DNA from: Methylomonas sp.
GTDB lineage: Bacteria > Pseudomonadota > Gammaproteobacteria > Methylococcales > Methylomonadaceae
Length of the DNA: 64,000 nucleotides
Assembly (NCBI GenBank): GCA_026988155.1
Contig: JALSLW010000053.1
Span: 1 to 64,000, forward strand
Reading direction: 5' to 3'
The position numbers and the translations under genes were made by a program. The notes below the pieces were generated by a model, which was not told the origin of the DNA, made no database searches, and was given only the letters and a program-made list of their open reading frames with translations. Positions 43,419 to 55,789 of the stretch are shown here, one piece after another; the first letter of the stretch is position 1; each line of letters opens with the position of its first letter.

Positions 43419-44309
43419 TTAACTCGGGAACACGCCTGTTGAAAGATAGCGATCCCCTCTGTCACAAATAATGGCGACTATAATTGCATTCTCTACTTTT
43501 TTAGATAATTGCAAAGCGGCTGAAACCGCGCCACCTGACGAAATGCCAGAAAAGATACCTTCTTTTGCAGCCAATTCTCGTGTTGTATTCTCAGCTGATG
43601 TTTGATTTACATCCAGAATCTGATCAACGGTTTCCGGATTGTATATTTTTGGCATATATTCTTCAGGCCAGCGCCTGATTCCTGGTATTTTTGACTTACC
43701 TTCGGGCTGTACCCCAACAATTTTAATATTAGGGTTTTGTTCTTTTAAAAATCGAGAAACACCCATAATCGTCCCAGTTGTTCCCATCGCACTCACAAAA
43801 TGGCTGATTTTACCCTCAGTATCTCGCCATATTTCAGGCCCCGTTCCTTCATAATGTGCCCGCGGATTATCTGGATTAGAAAACTGATCTAAAATCCGCC
43901 CTTTGCCTTCATCCTGCATTTTTCTGGCTAAATCAATTGCCCCTTCCATACTGCCTGCCGCAGGTGTCAAGATAATTTCTGCACCGTAAGCTTTCATAGA
44001 GGCTATTCGCTCAGCACTCATATTGTCAGGCATAATCAAAGTCATTTTATAGCCTTTAATTGCCGATGCCATGGCTAATGCAATGCCGGTATTGCCACTG
44101 GTTGCTTCAATCAGGCTATCGCCTAGCTTAATCTCACCTCTTGCTTCAGCATGTTTAATCATACTTAATGCAGGACGGTCTTTTACTGAGCCTGCGGGAT
44201 TATTGCCCTCTAGTTTGACTAAAATGGTATTGCTAGTTTCACCTGGCAGCCTTTGCAGCCTGACTAGTGGTGTATTGCCTACAAAAGATTCTATTGTTTT
44301 ATAATTCAT
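43419..44309 (-). CDS. cysM: Cysteine synthase B
   Basis: This 296-residue PLP enzyme makes L-cysteine from O-acetylserine and sulfide or thiosulfate. GNTPLVRL is followed by the CysM version of the cofactor loop, NPAGSVKDRP with Lys43. The EATSGNTGIALAM substrate loop and GTTGTIMGVSRFLKE phosphate-binding region are also clear. The length is that of CysM (303 in E. coli) rather than CysK. It starts 6 bases after the purL stop, so the two are one unit, an unusual pairing with no evident metabolic link. Confidence 0.93.
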   Translation of the reverse strand: MNYKTIESFVGNTPLVRLQRLPGETSNTILVKLEGNNPAGSVKDRPALSMIKHAEARGEIKLGDSLIEATSGNTGIALAMASAIKGYKMTLIMPDNMSAERIASMKAYGAEIILTPAAGSMEGAIDLARKMQDEGKGRILDQFSNPDNPRAHYEGTGPEIWRDTEGKISHFVSAMGTTGTIMGVSRFLKEQNPNIKIVGVQPEGKSKIPGIRRWPEEYMPKIYNPETVDQILDVNQTSAENTTRELAAKEGIFSGISSGGAVSAALQLSKKVENAIIVAIICDRGDRYLSTGVFPS

Positions 44310-44315
44310 TAGTTT

Positions 44316-47300
44316 TTATCCAACCCAAAACCGAGCGTTCCTAAACATTCTCATCCACGCACCATCCTCATTCCAGCTTTCAGGATGCCATGAATTTTGC
44401 AGGGTTCTAAAACAGCGTTCAGGATGCGGCATCATAATTGTAAATCGTCCATCGTCTGTGGTTAATCCTGTGATTCCATCGGGTGAGCCATTAGGGTTAG
44501 CAGGGAAATCAGTGGTGGTTTCGCCATAATTATCAACATAATTCAATGCAACTAAAGCCTCTTTATCCGAGGCATCATTAAATTCTGCCCGCCCTTCACC
44601 ATGTGCAATAACGACAGGCAGCATAGAACCTTCCATACCTTTCATTAAAATTGAAGGTGATGGCTGCACCTTAACCATAGAGACCCTGGCTTCAAACTGT
44701 TCTGAGTCATTTCTCTTGAACTCTGGCCAATTCTCCGCACCCGGAATAATTTCTTTTAATCCGGACATCATTTGACAGCCATTACAGACACCTAGCCCAA
44801 AGGTATCTTCACGCTTAAAGAATGCTGTAAATTCTTCTCTCGCTTTTGCATTAAACAAGATAGATTTTGCCCAGCCACCACCAGCACCCAATACATCACC
44901 ATAAGAAAAACCGCCACATGCCACTAATCCGACAAAACCCTTCAAGCTCACTCTGGAGTGAATAATATCGCTCATATGAACATCTATTGCGGTAAAGCCT
45001 GCCCGATCAAAAGCGGCCGCCATTTCCACATGTCCATTGACCCCCTGTTCTCTTAAAATTGCAACTTTAGGCCGGTCAGACAAATCAGCAGCAATTTTTT
45101 CATCTATATTAAAACTTAATTGTGCCGATAAGCCTGGATCATTATCATCTGCAATACGCTCAAACTGCTGTTTTGCACAGTCTGGATCATCTCGCAGTGC
45201 TTGCATTCTATAGCTGACTTCCGACCATGTTTGCTGGAGATCCACTCGGTTTGCTGTATAAATTTCTTTTCCCTGATAGGTGATATTTAACTGCTGCTGT
45301 TTATCTAAAACCCAGCCAATTAAATGTACGCACTGGTCTAATCCTTCATCGCTTAGAAAATCAATGACATCATCAGCATCTGTTTGCTTAATCTGAATAA
45401 CTGCACCCAATTCTTCATTAAACAGGGCAGCCATAATATCTTCATTTTCAGAAGCCAAACTGTCCAGCTCAATTTCTGCACCCTTACGGCCTGCAAAAAT
45501 CATTTCAGCGATAGTCGCTAGCAAACCGCCGTCTGAACGGTCATGATAGGCAAGCAATTTACCCTGACTATTTAAAGTCTGAATAGCATTAAAGAAGCTT
45601 TTGAATAGATCTGTATCATCCAAGTCAGGTGTTTCATTGCCTATCTGGCTATAGACCTGCGCCAGAACAGAACCGCCCAGTCTATTTTTCCCTACCCCTA
45701 AGTCCAGCAAAATCAATACACTGTCTTCATCCTTTAACTGAGGTGTCAGTGTTTTACTGATATCTAAAACAGGTGCAAAAGCGGTGATAATTAATGACAA
45801 TGGAGAGGTCATGGTTTTATCCTTACCATTTTCATTCCAAACAGTTTTCATTGATAAAGAGTCTTTACCAACAGGGATAGCAATCCCCAATTCTGGGCAA
45901 ACCTCCATCCCGACTGTTTTTACGGTATCAAATAAGGCCGCATCTTCACCTTCACTGCCACAGGCTGCCATCCAGTTTGCTGAGATTTTAACGCTGTTTA
46001 ATGATTCTACTCTTGAAGCTGCTAAATTAGTTAATGATTCAGCAATTGCCATACGGCCTGATGCAGGTGCATCAATAATTGCCAATGGCGTTCTTTCGCC
46101 CATAGCCATAGCTTCACCGGTTAAAGCATGGAAGCCTGATGCTGTAACCGCAACATCTGCTACGGGTATTTGCCAAGGCCCCACCATTTGGTCTCGCGCC
46201 ACTAACCCTGTTACAGAACGGTCTCCTATATGAATAAGAAAACTTTTATCCGCAACTGATGGAAAAGATAAAACCCGGCTGACGGCTTCAGATATATCAA
46301 TATCCTCAATTTTTAACGGCTTTAATTTACGGGATTTTTTGGTAACATTTTTATGTATTTTAGGTGACTTTCCAAACAATACTGACATGGGAATATCAAC
46401 AGGTGTCCCGCCCAGCCATTTATCACTTAAAGATAGGTGCTCTTCATCCGTTGCTTCACCAATCACCGCAAATAGGCAATGTTCACGCTCGCAAAAACTG
46501 CTGAATAATTCCAATGCTTCAGGCGCAATAGCCACAACATAGCGTTCTTGCGCTTCATTGCACCAAATTTGCATGGGTGACATGCCTTTATCAGCATTGT
46601 TTACATCGCGCAGTTCAAATTTTCCGCCTCTATCACAGTCATGGATAATTTCTGGTACAGCATTGGACAGGCCGCCGGCTCCAATATCATGAATGGAAAT
46701 AATGGGAGTATTATTTCCCATAGCATTGCAATGATTGATCACCTCCTGACAGCGACGCTCCATTTCAGGGTTTTCTCTTTGTACAGAAGCAAAGTCCAGT
46801 TCGGCAGCGCTTTCTCCTGAAGTCTGTGATGAGGCAGCACTTCCGCCCAAACCAATCAGCATGGCAGGGCCGCCTAAAATAATTATCAATGAGCCTGCCG
46901 GAATTTTATGTTTATCAACCAGCATAGGACGAATATTGCCCATACCGCCTGCTATCATAATGGGCTTATGATAGCCTCGATATTGATTTTCTTTGCCTGT
47001 TTCTTCGGCCTGTTCAAAACTGCGAAAATAGCCTGCAATATTGGGACGGCCAAATTCATTATTAAAGGCTGCTCCGCCGATAGGGCCTTCCAGCATAATA
47101 TCCAAAGCAGAAGAAATGCGTTCTGGCTTGCCATTATCTGTTTCCCAAGGCTGTACAAATCCGGGAATTTTTAAATGCGATACGGTAAAGCCTGTCAGTC
47201 CAGCTTTAGTTGAAGAACCACGCCCTGTCGCCCCTTCGTCACGAATTTCGCCCCCCGAACCTGTTGCTGCGCCAGGGTATGGAGAAATGGCAGTAGGATG

Positions 47301-48188
47301 GTTATGAGTTTCCACTTTCATCAGCAAATGTGCATCTTCTTCTACATAGGCATATTCACCTGTTTGCGGATTGCGAATAAAAACATCAGCTCTCGACCCT
47401 TCTGCAACGGAAGCGTTATCACTGTATGCAGATAAAATGCCTTGCGGGTTTTTGTCTGCAGTATTTCTAATCATGCCAAATAATGATTTAGCCTGCTGTT
47501 CTCCATCTATAGTCCAGCTGGCATTAAATATTTTATGCCGACAATGTTCTGAGTTTGCCTGCGCAAACATCATTAATTCGACATCTGACGGGTCTCGGCC
47601 TAATGCTTTAAAACTGTCCGTTAAATAATCAATCTCATCACTCGACAGAGCCAAGCCTAGTTGTGCATTGGCTGAAACCAGAGCCTCACGCCCCTGCTCA
47701 ATAATTGAAACAGTTTGCAGAGGTTGAGGCTCATGATGGACAAATAAATCTAAGCCGTCTTCACTTTCAAAGATTGATTGGGTCATTCTGTCATGAATCA
47801 GATGGCCAATGCCCTCTTTAAGCTCTGAATTCAGCTCATTATCACTGACAACTATATATTCTATGGCTCTTTCTATGCGTATAACTGATGTTAAACCACA
47901 GCGTTCGGCAATTTCAGTCGCTTTACTGGACCATGGAGAAATAGTGCCCGGCCTTGGAGTGACTAAAAAAACCTGTCCCTGAAGTTTTTCTGCAGGGCTT
48001 GCATAGCCGTAACTCAGTAGACGTTCAAGCATTGCTGTTTCTTCTGCAGTTAAAGCTTTTTCTATTTCTATAAAATGGACAAATCTGGCAGAAACAGCAT
48101 TTATGCTGGCATCTGTCTGTTTAAGCTGATTTAGCAATTGATTAAAACGATGTGCCGAAAGCGCAGAAGTTCCGTAGATTTTTAGCAT
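44316..48188 (-). CDS. purL: Phosphoribosylformylglycinamidine synthase
   Basis: ATG 48188 gives a start [15 protein letters not shown] typical of the family; an upstream TTG at 48236 would add 16 residues. The 1290-residue large-type PurL (E. coli 1295) joins an N-terminal PurS-like domain, two AIR synthase-type halves ([29 protein letters not shown] in pattern) and a C-terminal glutamine amidotransferase. The latter has GVCNGCQM as nucleophile and PHPERCFR at the end with the catalytic His. It converts FGAR to FGAM in purine synthesis. It is followed by cysM. Confidence 0.97.
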   Translation of the reverse strand: MLKIYGTSALSAHRFNQLLNQLKQTDASINAVSARFVHFIEIEKALTAEETAMLERLLSYGYASPAEKLQGQVFLVTPRPGTISPWSSKATEIAERCGLTSVIRIERAIEYIVVSDNELNSELKEGIGHLIHDRMTQSIFESEDGLDLFVHHEPQPLQTVSIIEQGREALVSANAQLGLALSSDEIDYLTDSFKALGRDPSDVELMMFAQANSEHCRHKIFNASWTIDGEQQAKSLFGMIRNTADKNPQGILSAYSDNASVAEGSRADVFIRNPQTGEYAYVEEDAHLLMKVETHNHPTAISPYPGAATGSGGEIRDEGATGRGSSTKAGLTGFTVSHLKIPGFVQPWETDNGKPERISSALDIMLEGPIGGAAFNNEFGRPNIAGYFRSFEQAEETGKENQYRGYHKPIMIAGGMGNIRPMLVDKHKIPAGSLIIILGGPAMLIGLGGSAASSQTSGESAAELDFASVQRENPEMERRCQEVINHCNAMGNNTPIISIHDIGAGGLSNAVPEIIHDCDRGGKFELRDVNNADKGMSPMQIWCNEAQERYVVAIAPEALELFSSFCEREHCLFAVIGEATDEEHLSLSDKWLGGTPVDIPMSVLFGKSPKIHKNVTKKSRKLKPLKIEDIDISEAVSRVLSFPSVADKSFLIHIGDRSVTGLVARDQMVGPWQIPVADVAVTASGFHALTGEAMAMGERTPLAIIDAPASGRMAIAESLTNLAASRVESLNSVKISANWMAACGSEGEDAALFDTVKTVGMEVCPELGIAIPVGKDSLSMKTVWNENGKDKTMTSPLSLIITAFAPVLDISKTLTPQLKDEDSVLILLDLGVGKNRLGGSVLAQVYSQIGNETPDLDDTDLFKSFFNAIQTLNSQGKLLAYHDRSDGGLLATIAEMIFAGRKGAEIELDSLASENEDIMAALFNEELGAVIQIKQTDADDVIDFLSDEGLDQCVHLIGWVLDKQQQLNITYQGKEIYTANRVDLQQTWSEVSYRMQALRDDPDCAKQQFERIADDNDPGLSAQLSFNIDEKIAADLSDRPKVAILREQGVNGHVEMAAAFDRAGFTAIDVHMSDIIHSRVSLKGFVGLVACGGFSYGDVLGAGGGWAKSILFNAKAREEFTAFFKREDTFGLGVCNGCQMMSGLKEIIPGAENWPEFKRNDSEQFEARVSMVKVQPSPSILMKGMEGSMLPVVIAHGEGRAEFNDASDKEALVALNYVDNYGETTTDFPANPNGSPDGITGLTTDDGRFTIMMPHPERCFRTLQNSWHPESWNEDGAWMRMFRNARFWVG

Positions 48189-48235
48189 ATTGCAGTAAGA
48201 TGTAATTTTAAAAATGAGGAGATAGACCTGGAACA

Positions 48236-48318
48236 AGCAGGATGGGGCGATGGCGTCCCAGCATACTGTGATAATTCAATATTGCTGAGAATACGCTTTC
48301 GCTCCATCTCAGCCTACA
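48236..48318. repeat. TGTAGGCTGGG-family repeats upstream of purL
   Basis: GCTGAGA (48284-48290) and TCTCAGC (48307-48313) form a hairpin. On the minus strand the unit reads TGTAGGCTGAGATGGAGCG and continues AAAGCGTATTC. A second GGATGGGG..GTCCCAGC block lies at 48239-48262. Together these occupy most of the spacer between purL and bamC. Confidence 0.55.
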
Positions 48319-48364
48319 GAATAATATTATTTAAACCCATGGATGTAACACACAGAAAACAAGA

Positions 48365-48997
48365 CTATTGGCTTTCAGCCAAATCATCCTTTATAGTTTT
48401 ATATAGCAATTGCAATAGCTTTAACCCTGCACCTTCGGATAAAGGCTGATCATTTACATCAAGCACGGTAATTTCTGTTAAGCTGCTGTTTTCAGCAAGA
48501 CTGACTTTAAACTCTTTTTCTTTGGCTGGATCTGAGCCAAATATAAACAGTATTTCATCCCAAATGGAACCGTCTTCTACTTTTTTAAAGTCAGGGTCGT
48601 ATTGTACAGAATAAACTTTTTCAAGTTCATTCCTATCGGTAATTTCAATAGAGTGAACGCTTATCGCTTTCCCCACTGTACGCCAGGTTCTTTCAATACT
48701 ATCGTTAATTTGTATGCGCGTTACGCCACCGGCAGATTCGATCAATTCAACATCAATTGACTGTTTTTTCTCTCTGCTTTCAGAAGCGGCATTTTCTGCC
48801 AACTCAGTTTGAATAGTATCCGTGGCAGCATTAGCCTCTGACTTCTTTACCGCATCAGTCAGATCAGGAGGAACTATTAACTCGGGAATTTCAGTGGTTA
48901 ATTGATAGTCTTTTTCTTTATCCGGAAAATAGCCTTTTATATGGCCGCATGATGACAGACCTAAAGCCATAAACAAAACAATTATATTTAATTTCAT
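48365..48997 (-). CDS. bamC: Outer-membrane assembly lipoprotein BamC (short form)
   Basis: The 210 residues have a classical lipobox (LGLSSC, Cys17). An unstructured region follows with YFPDKEKDYQLTTEIPELIVPPDL, the conserved BamC N-terminal segment that contacts BamD. One helix-grip domain (about 75-200, ERTWRTVGKAISVHSIEITDRNELEKVYSV) comes next. E. coli BamC has two such domains in 344 residues; only one is present here. It lies 3 bases after dapA, the usual neighbour. The protein would be part of the BAM complex. Confidence 0.85.
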   Translation of the reverse strand: MKLNIIVLFMALGLSSCGHIKGYFPDKEKDYQLTTEIPELIVPPDLTDAVKKSEANAATDTIQTELAENAASESREKKQSIDVELIESAGGVTRIQINDSIERTWRTVGKAISVHSIEITDRNELEKVYSVQYDPDFKKVEDGSIWDEILFIFGSDPAKEKEFKVSLAENSSLTEITVLDVNDQPLSEGAGLKLLQLLYKTIKDDLAESQ

Positions 48998-49000
48998 TGC

Positions 49001-49876
49001 TTAACAGACTTCAGCCTGACGCATTGCATTACGTACTGTCTCATAACAGTCCTCTGTCAGCCAGGTTAATGGCAGTCTAATGCCTTTGTCCATTAAGCCC
49101 ATCTCCGCAACCGCCCATTTAACAGGAATAGGATTTGATTGAATAAATAAATGCTGATGCAGCCCTGTCAATTTTTCATCAGTCGCTTCAGCAGCTTCTT
49201 TATTTCCCTGCATAGCGGCTGAAATCATTTGATGAACTAATTTAGGTGCGACATTTCCAGTGACTGTAATGCTGCCATTGCCGCCTAGCAAACAAAATTC
49301 TCGGCTGCTTGCATCATCGCCGGTATATATTGCAAAATCATCACCACATAAATCACGGATTTTTTTCACCCGGTCCAGTTCACCCGTTGCTTCTTTAACG
49401 CCAACAATGTTATCTATTGCCGATAGCCGTCCAATAGTTTCTGGCAGCATATCACACGCTGTACGGCCAGGTACGTTATATAGAATCTGAGGTATATCTA
49501 CTGCTTCAGCAATAGCTTTATAATGCAGATAAAGCCCTTCCTGCGTAGGTTTGTTGTAATAGGGTGTAACCAGCAGACAGGCGTCAGCCCCCATTTCTTT
49601 TGCACGCTGAGTCAGAGAAATAGCTTCAGCCGTTGAATTTGCTCCAGTGCCTGCTATAACCGGAATTCTGCCCGCAACATATTCAACAACACACTTTACA
49701 ACGTCACAATGCTCTGTTTCATCTAGCGTTGCGGACTCGCCTGTGGTTCCCATAGCAACAATAGAATCAGTTCCCTGCTCAATATGAAATTCCACCAGTT
49801 TTTTCAGACTGTTCTTATCTATTGCGCCATTGCTATCCATTGGTGTGACTAAAGCAACGATACTACCTTGAATCAT
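49001..49876 (-). CDS. dapA: 4-hydroxy-tetrahydrodipicolinate synthase
   Basis: This 291-residue TIM-barrel aldolase condenses pyruvate with aspartate semialdehyde in the lysine/diaminopimelate pathway. [27 protein letters not shown] with the active-site Tyr (about 133) and VGVKEATGE with the Schiff-base Lys (about 161) are all present. It is the first gene of a dapA-bamC unit, an arrangement common in gamma- and betaproteobacteria. Confidence 0.96.
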   Translation of the reverse strand: MIQGSIVALVTPMDSNGAIDKNSLKKLVEFHIEQGTDSIVAMGTTGESATLDETEHCDVVKCVVEYVAGRIPVIAGTGANSTAEAISLTQRAKEMGADACLLVTPYYNKPTQEGLYLHYKAIAEAVDIPQILYNVPGRTACDMLPETIGRLSAIDNIVGVKEATGELDRVKKIRDLCGDDFAIYTGDDASSREFCLLGGNGSITVTGNVAPKLVHQMISAAMQGNKEAAEATDEKLTGLHQHLFIQSNPIPVKWAVAEMGLMDKGIRLPLTWLTEDCYETVRNAMRQAEVC

Positions 49877-49980
49877 GCAAATCTCTCGTCCAGAATTAAT
49901 TAAAATGAAGATTATTATAACAGTAAAATTGCGCGAGATTATAGAGACCTTGCATGAAACATTTCTGCAGCTTTGTTACT

Positions 49981-51090
49981 CTAACAGGTTAATTCCACTA
50001 GAGTCACATCATCAAATTGCTTGGCTTCACCCCGAAACTGATTAACCGTATCAAGCAGAAATGCTATCTCCTTTTCATTCTCAAGCATTTCGACAATAGT
50101 CTGCTCAAATCTGTCCTGGCCAAACTCCTGCTCTTCTGTATTTATAATCTCAGTTATGCCATCAGAATAGGCATAGACTTTATCCCCCTCTTCAACATTT
50201 ATAGCAATAGCATTATCAAAATCTTGCGTTATGATGCCTAGAGCCAATGTATTGGAAGAAACTTTGTGTATAAGTTTATTATGACGATAAACCAAAACAT
50301 CTGACATGCCGCAATTCCATAAAGACAGCGCTCGGCCATCAGCACTTAACTCTATAAAAATACCGCCTAAAAACAGACCAGTTGGCATTTTTGCCAGCAA
50401 TTGACGGTTAATTTCACGGGCAATTTCAGGTAATGTGATGCTTTTTGCAGCCATGGTATAAAAAATATCATAGACAATCGGACCGCCTACTGCAGCCATT
50501 AAACCATGTCCGGTAAAGTCACCCATTAAAATATATCGGCTTTTATTTGGAGTAAACGTCGACAATACAATATCGCCAGAGGTTTTTTCGACGGGTTTAT
50601 CCAATTGCCTAAGCTGTGAGCTTTCAAATGGTTTTGAATGGCGTGCTTTTAAAATAATATTTTCTATTACTTCTTTTTCGTAAACCAATACATTCTGAGC
50701 CTCTTTTAGCTCATCCTGCAACTCAAGCATGCGACGCCCAACTTTTAAACGTGCCTGCAATTCAGCATTGGCAAACGGTTTTACAATATAATCATTGGCA
50801 CCTGCTTCTAACCCTGCAACCACATCATCCGTTTCGCTGCGGGAAGTCAGCAGAATAATAAAGGGCGGATTTTTTGTGTCTATTTCACGGATGCGCTGAC
50901 ATAAACCTAAACCATCCAGTCTCGGCATTTCCCAGTCAATTAACAGTAAAAGCGGAGGTTCAGGCTGCTGCAATATCTGCCAAGCCTCTTCACCGTCTTC
51001 TGCAGTCACTGACTCATAGCCCCATTTACGGGCAACAGCCGCCAACATAGTGCGAGAAGTCAAATCATCATCGGCTACAAGTAACTTCAT
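49981..51090 (-). CDS. Response regulator with PP2C-type (RsbU/SpoIIE) phosphatase output
   Basis: The 369 residues comprise a receiver domain (1-120; VADDD, phospho-acceptor Asp in LLIDWEMPRLDG at about 53, conserved Lys in YIVKPF), a helical linker (about 120-150) and a PP2C-SpoIIE phosphatase (about 165-369). The last has YILMGDFTGHGLMAAVGGPIV and DKVYAYSDGITEIIN, including metal-binding Asp residues. It should dephosphorylate a STAS-type anti-sigma antagonist, but no such gene is adjacent. It overlaps the hybrid kinase gene by four bases (ATGA), which makes that kinase its likely input. Confidence 0.88.
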   Translation of the reverse strand: MKLLVADDDLTSRTMLAAVARKWGYESVTAEDGEEAWQILQQPEPPLLLLIDWEMPRLDGLGLCQRIREIDTKNPPFIILLTSRSETDDVVAGLEAGANDYIVKPFANAELQARLKVGRRMLELQDELKEAQNVLVYEKEVIENIILKARHSKPFESSQLRQLDKPVEKTSGDIVLSTFTPNKSRYILMGDFTGHGLMAAVGGPIVYDIFYTMAAKSITLPEIAREINRQLLAKMPTGLFLGGIFIELSADGRALSLWNCGMSDVLVYRHNKLIHKVSSNTLALGIITQDFDNAIAINVEEGDKVYAYSDGITEIINTEEQEFGQDRFEQTIVEMLENEKEIAFLLDTVNQFRGEAKQFDDVTLVELTC

Positions 51091-54000
51091 GAAAGCGTTT
51101 CCTCCATTGTAGATTTTAACTGCTCAAAGTTTTGTTCCAATACCGTAACATGCTGGCTGATCATTTGCATATCTCCTATTTTACCTGCCCGTTCCATTTT
51201 AAATGCCAGAGCGGCCAACGCCATGCCTCCTACATTTGATGATGCACCTTTTATTTTATGAGCCTGAGCGGATGCCTGTTCAATATTGTGTTCTTTTACA
51301 GATGCTTTTAGCTGTTCAATCTGTTTAGGCATATCTTCCAGATAGGCGTCTGCTATCACCTGTATCAGTTCTTTATCATTCATCATCCGTTCACTCATTG
51401 CCGAATAATCAAAAATCAACTCTTCTTCATCTTCAGTCTGCTCCTGCTCAACCGGCATCTGCGACTCGGACTCAGAAGCCGATTCCTTCTGATTGACAGC
51501 ATCAGCAGACAGCCATTTTTCCAGCACTTTTCTCAGTTTAATAGGATCGACCGGTTTTGCTATAAAATCATCCATCCCTGCTGCCAGACATTTTTCTTTA
51601 TCACCCTGCATTGCATTTGCTGTCATGGCAATAACAGGGATAGCATGATTAGGTACTGAAGACTGAGGGTCTCTGATATGGCCTGTTGCTGTATAGCCAT
51701 CCATCACTGGCATTTGGCAATCCATAAATACCAGATCATAAGCCCCTTGCTGTAAAAGATCCAGTGCCTCCCGACCATTATTTGCAAGTTCCACTGTTGT
51801 GCCATATTTTGCCAGCATGCCTTTAGCAACTGCCTGATTGGTACTGTTATCATCGACAACTAATATTTTTGCCTGAAACTGCGGCTGCTGTTCTTTTGCA
51901 GTAAAACGGGTAATCAAACTCTCTGTACTGCCCCCGTCTTCTAGCCCTGACATTTGCAATAAAGCGTTATACAGCTCAGATTGATGTATTGGCTTGCTTA
52001 AATAGGCGGAAAACCCCTGTTTATGCATTTTCTGAGCATCTCCCCGCACGCCCTGAGAAGTCAGAAGAGCTAGACGTGTAGCTGAAAACATGCCTTCGGC
52101 ACGTATCATATCGCCTAACTTAGCGCCATCCATGCCTGGCATTTGCATATCTATCAAAACGATACTGTAGGGCTTTTTATTTTCTACAGCTACATACATT
52201 GCCTGCAATGCTGCCGGCCCATTTTCCACAAGAGTATGCTGAACTTTCCAGGCACTAAGGAACTGACCAAAAACGTATCTGTTAGTCTCATTATCATCCA
52301 CCAGCAAAATATTTTCAGCCTTCAAATTATCAGCTTTTATTGGTGAGATTTTGAATTCTGCCTGCTCTAAATCAAGTGTAAACCAAAAAGTAGCCCCCTT
52401 CCCCAGCTCACTGTCAATGCCAACTTCGCCATTCATCATTTCTACCAGCTGTTTAGAAATTGCTAAGCCTAAACCTGTACCGCCAAATTTGCGGGTAGTT
52501 GAGCCATCGGCCTGACTAAATTTCTGAAACAACCTGCTCTGCTGTTCTTCAGTAAGCCCAACGCCGGTATCTTTTACTGCAAAACGCAACAGCTGCCGAT
52601 TATTGTCTGCAGTAATCAACTGATAGCTTACAGAGACTTCACCCTGTTCAGTAAACTTAATCGCATTGCCTATCAAATTGGTTAAAATTTGACGTACTCG
52701 GCCTGGGTCACCTTTAAACCTTTGAGGCAATAGAGGGTTAACTGAACAGATAAATTCCAGATTTTTTTCCGATGCCCGCACTGCAAAAGTATCTGCGACA
52801 TCTTCCAATAGAATGCCTAAATCAAAATCCAATATTTCCAGATCCAGCTTTCCAGCTTCAATTTTTGAAAAATCTAGAATATCATTGATGATGGTCAATA
52901 AAGATTCTGCACTGCGTTTAATAGTTAAGGCTCGATTTTGCTGGTCAGGGTCTAGCTCATGGTCTAGCAGCAATTCTGTCATGCCAATGACGCCATTCAT
53001 TGGAGTACGAATTTCATGACTCATATTTGCTAAAAATTCCCCCTTGGTTTTATTGGCTATTTCAGCCGTTTCCTTTGCCTGTTTCAAGGTAGCTTCTGAT
53101 TGCTGCTGCAGGGTTATATCTCTAAAACTCCATACTCTTAAACCTTCTTTTCCAGGTACCTCTATAGGCCACGAACTGCGCTCAAATACACGGCCATCAG
53201 TAAAGTAAATGAGGCTCTCTATTTCAACTTCATTATTTTCCCTAACTGATTGCACACCATCAATGTACTGTTCTGGTTCTAGCAATTGCTTCGAGATGTT
53301 TTGAAGTATCATTTCCCTATCGGTACACTGCATTAGCTCCGCTGATATATTCCACATCCGGCTGTAATTTTGATTAGTTCGCAGAATACGGTTTCCTTCT
53401 GTTACCAAAATACCATCATCCGTCGCTTCCAATGTTGCTTCAGTTAAAGCCAGTGCTTCAACTGTTTCTAATTCTGCATTTTTCTGACTGCTTATATCTA
53501 AAAGCGTCCCAATCATTCTTCTTGGAAAACCATTTTCATCACACTCTACCAATCGGCCAGTATCTAACACCCAAACCCAATGACCCTCCTTATGCTTCAA
53601 ACGCAGCTCGCACTCATAATTCTCGGTTTCGCCGTCAAAATGCTTTTCCAATAATTGACTAGACCTAGTCAAATCTTCAGGGTGGACCTTGCTTGTCCAA
53701 GTCGCCATATTTAACGGTTTTAATTCTTCCAAAGAATGTCCAGTGATTTCTGCCCAACGCACATTAAACTCAATTTCACCCGTCATAACCAACCAATCCC
53801 ACACCCCGACACCTGTGCTTTCCATAATCAGCTGCAGTCTATCCTGGTTTTCTTTTATCGCTAATTCTGCATGTTTCCGTTTGGTCGTCTCTGTGCTCAA
53901 TGCAATATAGCTTTGAGGCTTACCCTGCTGATCATTGTTTGGCACAATAGTGCTTTCTACCCAGTAGAAGCTTCCATTTTTTGCTTTATTGCAAATTTCG

Positions 54001-55607
54001 CCATGCCATACATTGCCATTGGCAATGGCTTTATACATGTTTACAAAAAAATCTTTATCATGGTGACCTGAATTAAGAAGCCGGTGGTTTTGGGCTATTA
54101 ACTCTGCTCGGGAATAGCCGCTAATTTCACAAAACTTTTCATTAACCAGCGTAATTTTCCCTTTTATATCAGTCACACTGATAATAGCATGCTGATCAAA
54201 GGCAAATTTTTGTTCGGTCAACTCAGTCAGAGCTTCCTGGGCAATATCATTACTTTCTTCTAGAGATTCCCACTGTCTTTGTCTAACTTCAAGCATCTTG
54301 TTAAATGAGTCAGCCAAAACGCCAATCTCATTATTTTCTTTCACCATGACTTTCTGCTTTAAATCACCCGCCTCAACAGCCTGGGCAACATTTACCAGTT
54401 CAGTCAGTGGCTTAGTCATTCTCCTTGCCTGAAAAAAGGCAAAAACCATAGCCAGGAACCCAGTTAGCACTACCAGAAGCGACATAATTTTCTTTAGCCA
54501 TTCAGTACCAAATAAGGCTTCTTCCTGATCTATTTCAGTTATCAAGACCCAGTTAACGCCCGGTATATCAATCGTGTTATGCATACCTATAACAAGCTGT
54601 CCATTAGGCCCCAGGTATTCAAAAGCTTCTTCCGCCATATTCAGGCTTCTTTTTCCTAAAATACCATGCTCGTCCTTCCATCGATTAAATTGTTCAGTCT
54701 CTATTGTCCTACGCAAAATATCTGCATCATCTTGATTAACCCCAGTCCTCAGCAAGCCATCATCACCGACTATATAATTAGTCAGTGTAGTTTTTGTCTG
54801 CCGACTGATTGCCTCATCCGGGTTGTGGTCAAGTATTGTCCATAACTCTCCAGCCTGATCAACCACATATCGAATCATTGACTGCTCTAGCGGTTTATCA
54901 CCTCTAATCACTGAAAAAACTTTCTGCATTTGCAATTGAATGGCAAATACACCTTCTATTTCGCCATGTTCATTAGATATAGGCGTTACTAAAAAACCTG
55001 CCAAGGCATTATTGCTTGGCAAGTAAAACTCAATATCACTGAATAGTGACACCCCCTTTTTCAGACTGGCCTTTACCACCTTGGCAAAACGGGTATTTTT
55101 TAATACCCCGGAAAGTAAATTTCCACCTAAATCAGACTCATGCTCTACCGTATAAAGAACATTGCCACTATGATCAATCAGAAAAACATCATAAATATAA
55201 TCATAATGCTTCATCATGGAAACTAAATCATGCTGTCCTTGACCCGCTATCTGATCCCAGCTATCGCTATTAACATAATCAGGCAGTGGCCGCCCGCTTT
55301 GTGCCCAGCCTGTTTTTATTTTTCGCAGCAATTCTGCTGTATAAGGGGATCCCGCCTGCTTAGCTATATCTCTAAAGCGATAATCAAACCAGTTATGAAT
55401 AAACTGACTGTCAGCCTGAGCAATATCGCTTAATTTATTAACAGATACTTTATACAGTCCTTCAGATGCCTGCTGATAGCTGATAAAGGCAACTAAATTC
55501 ATAGGGATTAATGCCAAAAGTAAAAACCAGGTTAGCAAGGTTCTGCTGATTGAGTTTTTAAAAGCTACCTGTTTATTATTTGTATTGGATGATTTTGTTT
55601 TATTCAT
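51087..55607 (-). CDS. Hybrid sensor histidine kinase (Cache-HAMP-PAS3-HisKA-HATPase-REC2-HPt)
   Basis: This 1506-residue inner-membrane phosphorelay protein has a transmembrane helix near 22-46, a periplasmic dCache-like domain (about 50-360) and a second transmembrane helix (about 370-390). HAMP and three PAS domains with PAC motifs (about 470-830) follow. HisKA has the phospho-His in [12 protein letters not shown] at about 862. HATPase_c has [12 protein letters not shown] and [12 protein letters not shown]. Two receivers (DMQMPGMDG near 1157 and DCQMPVMDG near 1297) precede a C-terminal HPt domain ([13 protein letters not shown] near 1450). A complete relay within one chain can end on the HPt and pass phosphate to the PP2C response regulator encoded next. 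The signal is unknown. Confidence 0.92.
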   Translation of the reverse strand: MNKTKSSNTNNKQVAFKNSISRTLLTWFLLLALIPMNLVAFISYQQASEGLYKVSVNKLSDIAQADSQFIHNWFDYRFRDIAKQAGSPYTAELLRKIKTGWAQSGRPLPDYVNSDSWDQIAGQGQHDLVSMMKHYDYIYDVFLIDHSGNVLYTVEHESDLGGNLLSGVLKNTRFAKVVKASLKKGVSLFSDIEFYLPSNNALAGFLVTPISNEHGEIEGVFAIQLQMQKVFSVIRGDKPLEQSMIRYVVDQAGELWTILDHNPDEAISRQTKTTLTNYIVGDDGLLRTGVNQDDADILRRTIETEQFNRWKDEHGILGKRSLNMAEEAFEYLGPNGQLVIGMHNTIDIPGVNWVLITEIDQEEALFGTEWLKKIMSLLVVLTGFLAMVFAFFQARRMTKPLTELVNVAQAVEAGDLKQKVMVKENNEIGVLADSFNKMLEVRQRQWESLEESNDIAQEALTELTEQKFAFDQHAIISVTDIKGKITLVNEKFCEISGYSRAELIAQNHRLLNSGHHDKDFFVNMYKAIANGNVWHGEICNKAKNGSFYWVESTIVPNNDQQGKPQSYIALSTETTKRKHAELAIKENQDRLQLIMESTGVGVWDWLVMTGEIEFNVRWAEITGHSLEELKPLNMATWTSKVHPEDLTRSSQLLEKHFDGETENYECELRLKHKEGHWVWVLDTGRLVECDENGFPRRMIGTLLDISSQKNAELETVEALALTEATLEATDDGILVTEGNRILRTNQNYSRMWNISAELMQCTDREMILQNISKQLLEPEQYIDGVQSVRENNEVEIESLIYFTDGRVFERSSWPIEVPGKEGLRVWSFRDITLQQQSEATLKQAKETAEIANKTKGEFLANMSHEIRTPMNGVIGMTELLLDHELDPDQQNRALTIKRSAESLLTIINDILDFSKIEAGKLDLEILDFDLGILLEDVADTFAVRASEKNLEFICSVNPLLPQRFKGDPGRVRQILTNLIGNAIKFTEQGEVSVSYQLITADNNRQLLRFAVKDTGVGLTEEQQSRLFQKFSQADGSTTRKFGGTGLGLAISKQLVEMMNGEVGIDSELGKGATFWFTLDLEQAEFKISPIKADNLKAENILLVDDNETNRYVFGQFLSAWKVQHTLVENGPAALQAMYVAVENKKPYSIVLIDMQMPGMDGAKLGDMIRAEGMFSATRLALLTSQGVRGDAQKMHKQGFSAYLSKPIHQSELYNALLQMSGLEDGGSTESLITRFTAKEQQPQFQAKILVVDDNSTNQAVAKGMLAKYGTTVELANNGREALDLLQQGAYDLVFMDCQMPVMDGYTATGHIRDPQSSVPNHAIPVIAMTANAMQGDKEKCLAAGMDDFIAKPVDPIKLRKVLEKWLSADAVNQKESASESESQMPVEQEQTEDEEELIFDYSAMSERMMNDKELIQVIADAYLEDMPKQIEQLKASVKEHNIEQASAQAHKIKGASSNVGGMALAALAFKMERAGKIGDMQMISQHVTVLEQNFEQLKSTMEETLS

Positions 55608-55789
55608 TACAGATTTAACTGTGGCTAATTCTTATTTAATCGTGAATAACAATATGTGATCCATCAAAAATTAAGTATAGCCGCTTATAAAGCATTTGCT
55701 TTATTTAAGAGCAATGAATTGCATAGCACTAATGACAAATAGCCCATAGAAAGAAAGGTGAGCTGTTAAGCAAACTGGAAATATAATCA

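Noticed and set aside
45784-46233. 149-codon plus-strand ORF inside purL
   Set aside because: Antisense shadow of a highly conserved enzyme.
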